A DNA stretch of 64,000 nt from Amycolatopsis oliviviridis (lineage in GTDB: Bacteria > Actinomycetota > Actinomycetes > Mycobacteriales > Pseudonocardiaceae). This document shows, in pieces, positions 59,318 through 64,000 of this stretch. The notes below the pieces were generated by a model. That model was not told the origin of the DNA and searched no databases. It saw only the letters and a list, made by a program, of their open reading frames with translations. A program made the position numbers and the translations under genes. The stretch spans positions 310,001-374,000 of the forward strand of contig NZ_BNAY01000005.1 in the NCBI RefSeq assembly GCF_014654365.1, read 5' to 3'. How positions within the stretch are numbered: the first letter of the stretch is position 1; each line of letters starts with the position of its first letter.

Positions 59318-59812
59318 TCAGTCGCGGTCCGCGGGCGCGTCTTCGTGCCGCGGTTTGAACGCGGCGGCGGTGTCCTTGAAGCTGTTGATCGTGCGCTCCG
59401 GCGCCTTGATCTTCTTCACCTTGCGGTACCCGAGGAAGCCCGCGACCGCCGTCGTGGCGAGCATCAGCCCGAACACGATCGCGAACGCCGCCCAGCGCAT
59501 CAGCCACTCGGACAGCAGTTCGCCGAGGAAGAAAAAGAAGAAGAACGAGCTGTACAGCCCGACGACCAGCGCGACCAGGAAGAAGATGGCGCCCTTGAGG
59601 CCCTTCTTCGCCTCCGCGACAACCTCGGACTTGGCCAGCTCGACCTCGGCGCGGATCAGCGTCGAGACGTGCTGTGTGGCATCGCCGACGAGTTTCCCGA
59701 GGGACTGCTCGCTCGCTACCACGTCGTCATCGCTCGACAGGGGGAGGTAGGGCACGGCCCCCACGCCGTCGGGGCCGGTACGTTCGTGCTTGGGGCTGCT
59801 CACACCGGTCAT
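59318..59812 (-). CDS. Holin-superfamily-like membrane protein (Rv3669 type)
   Basis: 164 aa. A helical domain (LVGDATQHVSTLIRAEVELAKSEVVAEAKKG) precedes two membrane helices, the first containing a Phe run (SSFFFFFFLGELL). It is of the Phage_holin_3_6-like group common in actinobacterial chromosomes, not a prophage marker. Function unknown. It precedes the hydrolase gene on the same strand by 14 nt. Confidence 0.85.
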   Translation of the reverse strand: MTGVSSPKHERTGPDGVGAVPYLPLSSDDDVVASEQSLGKLVGDATQHVSTLIRAEVELAKSEVVAEAKKGLKGAIFFLVALVVGLYSSFFFFFFLGELLSEWLMRWAAFAIVFGLMLATTAVAGFLGYRKVKKIKAPERTINSFKDTAAAFKPRHEDAPADRD

Positions 59813-59860
59813 CGTGCCACGTGCCCCGATCCCGGGCGCGGCGGACCGGGGAGTGTCGCG

Positions 59861-61063
59861 TCAGAGATCCTCTCGCGCGTGCACACGGCTCCGGTGCAGC
59901 AGCATCGCGGCGGCCGTCAGCGACGCGATGCCCGAGGCGATCAGCACCGCCGCCTTCGCCAGTTCGACGGCTTCCCCGTCGAGCGCGAGGTCGGCGATCA
60001 GCAGGCTCACCGTGAACCCGACGCCGCCGAGCATCGACAACGCGCCGATGTCCCGCCAGCCCATGCCCCGGGGTTTCTCCGCGAGCTTGAACTTCACCGC
60101 GATCAGGCTGGCGCCGAAGATCCCGATCAGCTTCCCGCCGACCAGCCCGATCAGCACGGCCAGCGGCAACGCCGTGGTGAACACCGCGCCGAGCGACTCG
60201 CCGTCCACGGTGATCCCGGCGGCGAACAGCGCGAACAACGGCACGGCGACCGCGGCCGACCACGGCTGCAGCCGGTGTTCGAGCCGGATCGCGGGCGAGT
60301 GCTCCTCGCCCTCGTCGGCGCGGACCCGGGTGAGCAGGCCGAGCGCGACGCCGGCGATGGTGGCGTGGATGCCCGCCGAGTGCACCGCGATCCAGGTGAT
60401 CAGGGCCAGCGGCACGTAGATCCAGGCGCTGCGGACGCGGCGATGCTGCAGGTAGGCGTACAGCGCGAGCGCGACGACCGCGACCCCCGCGGCGACGAGG
60501 TCGAACTTCGCGGTGAACAGGATCGCGATGACGAGGATCGCGCCGAGGTCGTCGACCACCGCCAGCGAGAGCAGGAAGACCCGGGCGCTGCTCGGCAGGT
60601 TCGACGCGGTCAGCGCGAGGACCCCGAGCGCGAACGCGATGTCCGTCGCGACCGGGATCGCCCAGGCGCGCTCGATGCCCGGCGTTCCCCAGCCGACGGA
60701 CAGCGCGACCAGCGCCGGGACGATCATGCCGCCGATCGCGGCGACCACCGGCAGGATCGCCTGCTTGAACCGGGACAGTTCGCCGACCACGAGTTCGCGT
60801 TTGAGCTCGAGCCCCGCGACGAAGAAGAACAGCGCGAGCAGGCCGTCCTTCGCCCAGTCGCCGATCGTCAGATTCAGGTGCAGGAATTCGGGGCCGAGCC
60901 GGAAATCGCGGATCGCGCGGTAAACGTCGTCGATGGGCGAATTCGCCCACAGCAGGGCGACCGCGGTGGCGCCGAGCAGGATCAGCCCGCCGGTGGTCTC
61001 GGTGCGGAGATAGCGGGCGAAGTCGGCGACGACGGCTTTCGCGGGACGGTTGGGGCCGGACAC
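59861..61063 (-). CDS. nhaA: Na+/H+ antiporter NhaA
   Basis: 400 aa, about 12 helices. GLLALFFFVAGLELKREL and WAIPVATDIAFALGVLAL are NhaA hallmarks, and the ion-binding Asp-Asp pair is in SLAVVDDLGAILVIAILF. It exports sodium using the proton gradient and supports pH/salt homeostasis. GTG or ATG at 61063; a palindrome lies 17 nt upstream. Confidence 0.95.
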   Translation of the reverse strand: MSGPNRPAKAVVADFARYLRTETTGGLILLGATAVALLWANSPIDDVYRAIRDFRLGPEFLHLNLTIGDWAKDGLLALFFFVAGLELKRELVVGELSRFKQAILPVVAAIGGMIVPALVALSVGWGTPGIERAWAIPVATDIAFALGVLALTASNLPSSARVFLLSLAVVDDLGAILVIAILFTAKFDLVAAGVAVVALALYAYLQHRRVRSAWIYVPLALITWIAVHSAGIHATIAGVALGLLTRVRADEGEEHSPAIRLEHRLQPWSAAVAVPLFALFAAGITVDGESLGAVFTTALPLAVLIGLVGGKLIGIFGASLIAVKFKLAEKPRGMGWRDIGALSMLGGVGFTVSLLIADLALDGEAVELAKAAVLIASGIASLTAAAMLLHRSRVHAREDL

Positions 61064-61079
61064 GGCATCCTCCGGTTTT

Positions 61080-61102
61080 CGGCAACACGAATACTGTTGC
61101 CG
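61080..61102. promoter_or_regulatory. Operator-like palindrome upstream of nhaA
   Basis: CGGCAACA (61080-61087) and TGTTGCCG (61095-61102) are perfect 8-nt arms with a 7-nt spacer, 17 nt from the nhaA start codon. Confidence 0.45.
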
Positions 61103-61208
61103 ACCAGGCTTCCCGGCGCACCTTGACGTTATTTTAGCGGCTGGAGCTGCGGATTTCTCCCACTCATGACGGCGGCCACAAGATCCATCCGGACGTCGGT
61201 GTCAGTTC

Positions 61209-61232
61209 CACATGCTGGACTCTTAGCATGTG
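61209..61232. promoter_or_regulatory. Operator-like palindrome upstream of POT transporter
   Basis: CACATGCT (61209-61216) and AGCATGTG (61225-61232) are perfect arms with an 8-nt spacer, 37 nt before the POT start codon. Confidence 0.45.
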
Positions 61233-61269
61233 AACGGAAAACGACAACGATGTCTTCGATAAGGACGGC

Positions 61270-62730
61270 ATGGTGAGTACCTCTACCGAGGTCCAGCAAG
61301 ACACGAGGTTCTTCGGGCACCCACGAGGGCTGGCGAACCTCTTCGGCGTCGAGATGTGGGAGCGGTTCTCGTACTACGGGATGCTCGGCATCCTCCCGAT
61401 CTACCTCTACTACGAAGTCAGTCAGGGCGGCCTCGCGCTGCCGAAGGCCTCCGCGCTCGGCATCGTCGGCGCGTACGGCGGCATGGTCTACCTGTCGGCG
61501 GTGATCGGAGCCTGGGTCGCGGACCGCGTGCTCGGCTCCGAACGGACGCTGTTCTACAGCGCGATCCTGATCATGATCGGGCACATCAGCCTCGCCGTGC
61601 TCCCGGGGCTGGCGGGCATCGGCGTCGGCCTCGTCTGCGTCGCCGTCGGCAGTGGCGGGCTGAAATCCAACGCCACGGCCATCGTCGGGACGCTGTACGC
61701 GCCCGGCGACGAGCGCCGCGACGGCGGTTTCACGATCTTCTACATGGGCGTGAACGTCGGTGGTTTCGTCGGGCCGCTGCTGACCGGGCTCGCGCAGAGC
61801 GAGATCGGCTTCCACGTCGGCTTCGGGCTCGCCGCGTTCGGTATGGCGCTCGGCCTGATCCAGTACACGATCGGCCGCAAGAACCTCGGCGAGAAGGCGA
61901 GCGAGATCCCGAACCCGTTGCCCGCGTCGTACCGCCCGCTGGTCTTCGGCGGCACCGCGGTGGGTGTCGCGGCGATCGTGCTGCTCGTGGTCTTCGGCGT
62001 GATCAACCCGGCGAATCTGGTCGACGTCGTCGTCTGGGCCGTCGCGATCATCTCGGTGATCTACTTCGTGGTGATCATCACCAGCAAGAAGATCACCTCC
62101 GAAGAGCGCAGCCGGGTGTACTCGTTCATCCCGATGTTCATCGCGAGCGCCGCGTTCTTCTCGCTGTACCAGCAGCAGTTCACCGTCGTCGCGGCCTACA
62201 CCGACGAGCGGCTGAACCGGACGATCTTCGGCTGGGAGATGCCGGTCGCCTGGGTCAACTCGATCAACCCGGTGTTCATCATCCTGTTCGCGCCGGTCAT
62301 CGCGGCGATCTGGACGAAACTCGGTTCGCGGCAGCCGTCCTCGCCGATCAAGTTCGTGCTCGGCACGGTCACCATGGGCGTGGCGTTCCTGCTGTTCCTC
62401 CCGATGGTGGGCAGCGGCAAGAACGCCAGCCCGCTGCTCGCGCTGGCAGGCATCCTGTTCGTGTTCACCATGGCGGAGCTGATGCTTTCGCCGGTCGGCC
62501 TCTCGCTGTCGACCAAACTCGCGCCGGAGGCCTTCCGGACGCAGATGGTGGCGCTGAACTTCCTGTCCATCTCGCTCGGCACGGCGATGTCCGGGAAGCT
62601 CGCCGAGTACTACACAGTCGAGGACGAAGCGCCGTACTTCAGCATCGTCGGCGGCGTTGCCATCGTCGTCGGTGTCGCTCTTCTGCTCGCGACGCCGATG
62701 ATCCGCAAGCTGATGAAGGGCGTTCACTGA
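61270..62730 (+). CDS. POT/PTR family proton-dependent oligopeptide transporter
   Basis: 486 aa, about 14 helices. GVEMWERFSYYGMLGILPIYLYY is the PTR2 family signature (ExxERFxYY), VGSGGLKSNATAIVGTLYAP the second motif. It takes up di- and tripeptides with protons; together with the DppDF importer at 0-2 kb it indicates active peptide use. ATG 61270. Confidence 0.95.
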   Translation: MVSTSTEVQQDTRFFGHPRGLANLFGVEMWERFSYYGMLGILPIYLYYEVSQGGLALPKASALGIVGAYGGMVYLSAVIGAWVADRVLGSERTLFYSAILIMIGHISLAVLPGLAGIGVGLVCVAVGSGGLKSNATAIVGTLYAPGDERRDGGFTIFYMGVNVGGFVGPLLTGLAQSEIGFHVGFGLAAFGMALGLIQYTIGRKNLGEKASEIPNPLPASYRPLVFGGTAVGVAAIVLLVVFGVINPANLVDVVVWAVAIISVIYFVVIITSKKITSEERSRVYSFIPMFIASAAFFSLYQQQFTVVAAYTDERLNRTIFGWEMPVAWVNSINPVFIILFAPVIAAIWTKLGSRQPSSPIKFVLGTVTMGVAFLLFLPMVGSGKNASPLLALAGILFVFTMAELMLSPVGLSLSTKLAPEAFRTQMVALNFLSISLGTAMSGKLAEYYTVEDEAPYFSIVGGVAIVVGVALLLATPMIRKLMKGVH

Positions 62731-62771
62731 CGCTCTTCTTCCCGCGCTGACGAGCGACCCTCGGAAGTGCT

Positions 62772-62814
62772 GAAAGGGCCCTTCACCGCATAGGAAGCGG
62801 TGAAGGGCCCTTTC
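62772..62814. repeat. Intergenic palindrome, family C-like variant
   Basis: GAAAGGGCCCTTCACCGC and its complement (18-nt arms, perfect) enclose 7 nt. The core GAAAGGGCCCTTCA resembles families A and C. It lies 41 nt after the POT stop and may terminate it. Confidence 0.8.
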
Positions 62815-62868
62815 GCTGCGTCGTACCCGCGCCGGGGGCCGCGACCGGCCCGTGAGCGAAGGCGTGAC

Positions 62869-62970
62869 ACGCGTGCTTGAACCCGGAACTCGCGTGCTTG
62901 AACGCCGATGTCGGTGTGCGGCGTCTGATCACGCGAGTTCCGTCTCCAAGCACGCGAGTTCGCCGTCCGA
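62869..62970. repeat. Cluster of CGCGTGCTTGAA repeats in both orientations
   Basis: CGCGTGCTTGAA occurs twice directly (62871, 62892 region) and its complement CAAGCACGCGAGTTC appears at 62954, with a further TCACGCGAGTTCC at about 62928. ACTCGCGTGCTTG (62889) and CAAGCACGCGAGT (62955) form a 13-nt inverted pair. Between the POT and VIT genes; no CDS supported. Confidence 0.65.
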
Positions 62971-63001
62971 TCACGTGAGATCGCCACTCGAGACCCGGGG
63001 C

Positions 63002-63721
63002 TCAGCCGACGCTGACGCCGAACAGCACGCCGACGTAGTACGTCACCAGCATCGTCAGCGCGCCGACACCGACGTTCCGCGCGATCGCGCGGCCGACGCG
63101 GGCGTCGCCGAGTTTCGCGCTGATGAACCCGGTCAGCGTCAGCCCGACCACGACCGCCGAAGCGCACGCCCAGACCCGCGCCGAGGTCGACGTCCACACG
63201 ATCGACAGCAGCGGCAGCAGCGCGCCGACGGTGAACGCCACCAGCGACGCCCAGGCCGCCTGCCACGGGCTGGTCAGATTGTCCGGATCGATGCCGAGTT
63301 CGGCCTCGGCGTGCGCCTGCAGCGCGTCCTTGTCGGTCAGTTCGCGGGCGACCTGCGCGGCGAGTTCCGGGGAAAGTCCCTTCGCCTCGTAGATTTCCGC
63401 CAGTTCCCGTTCTTCGGCTTCGGGCATCTCTTTCAGTTCGCGCTTTTCCAGTCGCAACTGCGCGCGTTCGGTGTCGCGCTGCGTGCTCACCGAGACGTAT
63501 TCACCGCCCGCCATGGAAAGCGCGCCGGCGACCAGGCCCGCGATTCCCGCGGTGGCGATCGCGGTCGAGTCGGTGGTCGCGCCGGCGACGCCGACCACGA
63601 TGCCCGCCACCGACACGATCCCGTCGTTGGCACCGAGGACGCCGGCGCGCAGCCAGTTCAGCTTGCCGCTCAGATCCGCGTGCGGTTCATGGGGATGTTC
63701 GGTCGACACGGTTTCGGTCAC
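63002..63721 (-). CDS. VIT1/CCC1-family Fe2+/Mn2+ transporter
   Basis: 239 aa. Five membrane helices with the VIT signature NWLRAGVLGANDGIVSVAGIVVG and AGALSMAGGEYVSVSTQRD; the intervening ferritin-like cytoplasmic helical domain (RELKEMPEAEERELAEIYEAKGLSPELA) binds metal. Export or sequestration of ferrous iron or manganese is the family role. A DtxR/IdeR-like box is 72 nt upstream. Confidence 0.92.
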   Translation of the reverse strand: MTETVSTEHPHEPHADLSGKLNWLRAGVLGANDGIVSVAGIVVGVAGATTDSTAIATAGIAGLVAGALSMAGGEYVSVSTQRDTERAQLRLEKRELKEMPEAEERELAEIYEAKGLSPELAAQVARELTDKDALQAHAEAELGIDPDNLTSPWQAAWASLVAFTVGALLPLLSIVWTSTSARVWACASAVVVGLTLTGFISAKLGDARVGRAIARNVGVGALTMLVTYYVGVLFGVSVG

Positions 63722-63792
63722 CGTTTCAGTGAAACACGAAGAACGGGAATCGGCGAGAGGAAACCTTTTCGGTCAATGCAGGCAATCCTTAT

Positions 63793-63811
63793 TGACTATT
63801 GCCTTACCTAA
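63793..63811. promoter_or_regulatory. Possible DtxR/IdeR iron box
   Basis: On the minus strand TTAGGTAAGGCAATAGTCA matches the recalled IdeR/DmdR1 consensus TTAGGTTAGGCTAACCTAA at 13 of 19 positions, with the first half-site TTAGGTxAGGC perfect save one base. It is located in the shared promoter of the VIT transporter and the kinase gene. Confidence 0.45.
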
Positions 63812-63833
63812 GTCCTCGGATAGGTTGTCGGAC

Positions 63834-64000
63834 ATGGCCGAGGTGGTGATCTTGATCGGGCTCCAGGCGTCCGGGAAGACGACGTTCTTCCGGCGGGAGT
63901 TCGCGGGCACCCACGTCCACCTCAGCAAGGACCACTTCCCGAACGCCAAGCAGCGGCAACGCCGCCAGCTGCGGATGCTGGCCGAGGCGCTCGAAGACGG
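63834..64000 (+). CDS. P-loop kinase (polynucleotide kinase-like), 3'-truncated
   Basis: The first 55 codons are seen; the frame runs off the window. MAEVVILIGLQASGKTTFF holds Walker A (G-L-Q-A-S-G-K-T-T), and HLSKDHFPNAKQRQRRQ resembles the acidic D/H segment of AAA-type or zeta/PNK-like small kinases. The substrate cannot be told. The gene is divergent from the VIT transporter. Confidence 0.7.
   Translation, partial: MAEVVILIGLQASGKTTFFRREFAGTHVHLSKDHFPNAKQRQRRQLRMLAEALED

Noticed and set aside
59318..59812. Prophage remnant, suggested by a holin-like protein
   Set aside because: This holin superfamily member is a common chromosomal gene of actinobacteria in this neighbourhood; no other phage gene is present.

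Overview
This is 64 kb of very GC-rich DNA (about 70% by eye) with strong third-position G/C, frequent GTG starts and many actinobacterial marker families: a WhiB protein, two GAF-ANTAR regulators, a mycothiol-type DinB protein and an MmyB-like regulator. The gene content and order point to a Pseudonocardiales actinomycete, most likely Amycolatopsis or a close relative. The genus is my inference. I see no transposase, integrase, prophage or CRISPR array; it reads as ordinary chromosome.

Layout. 1-1.9 kb: end of a dipeptide/oligopeptide ABC transporter (two ATPases). 2-8 kb: small regulator/enzyme pairs (NAD(P)-binding protein, CGNR regulator facing an SDR, an Erm-type 23S rRNA methyltransferase with an apparent leader-peptide attenuator, EamA exporter with LysR, TetR facing a peroxiredoxin-like protein). 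8.1-10 kb: leuA with a leucine leader peptide. 10.5-14.8 kb: CheB, CheR-PAS and two GAF-ANTAR regulators. 15.3-18.3 kb: XRE regulator, MFS exporter, nitroreductase. 18.5-20.9 kb: ask-asd. 21-25.5 kb: TPR-like protein, M48 protease, RtcB, lipoprotein. 25.5-34.8 kb: MFS, catalase, secreted protein, esterase, FMN reductase, OsmC/Ohr, Dps, glutamate decarboxylase and small enzymes, a stress and redox group. 34.9-38 kb: S9 peptidase, methyltransferase, tRNA-Pro.

38-61 kb matches, from memory, the conserved actinobacterial block Rv3669-Rv3683 of M. tuberculosis: metallophosphoesterase, PonA2-type PBP, WhiB4/WblA, two ArsA-like ATPases, DUF4177, RidA, Nudix/MBL, Crp, Nth, thioredoxin, Nudix, MarP, EphE-like hydrolase, holin-like protein. 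Interruptions include a paralogous DNA sliding clamp plus an MFS transporter, and a probable unannotated RNA gene ending in a very strong terminator. 61-64 kb: POT peptide transporter, VIT/CCC1 metal transporter with a DtxR/IdeR-like box, and the start of a P-loop kinase.

The most unusual feature is the intergenic space. Several families of long, near-perfect palindromes recur, mostly between convergent genes, and in one place a member of one family sits inside a member of another. Other points worth following are the two leader peptides (erm, leuA), the orphan terminator, operators shared between distant genes, and a tandem pair of uncharacterised paralogues.
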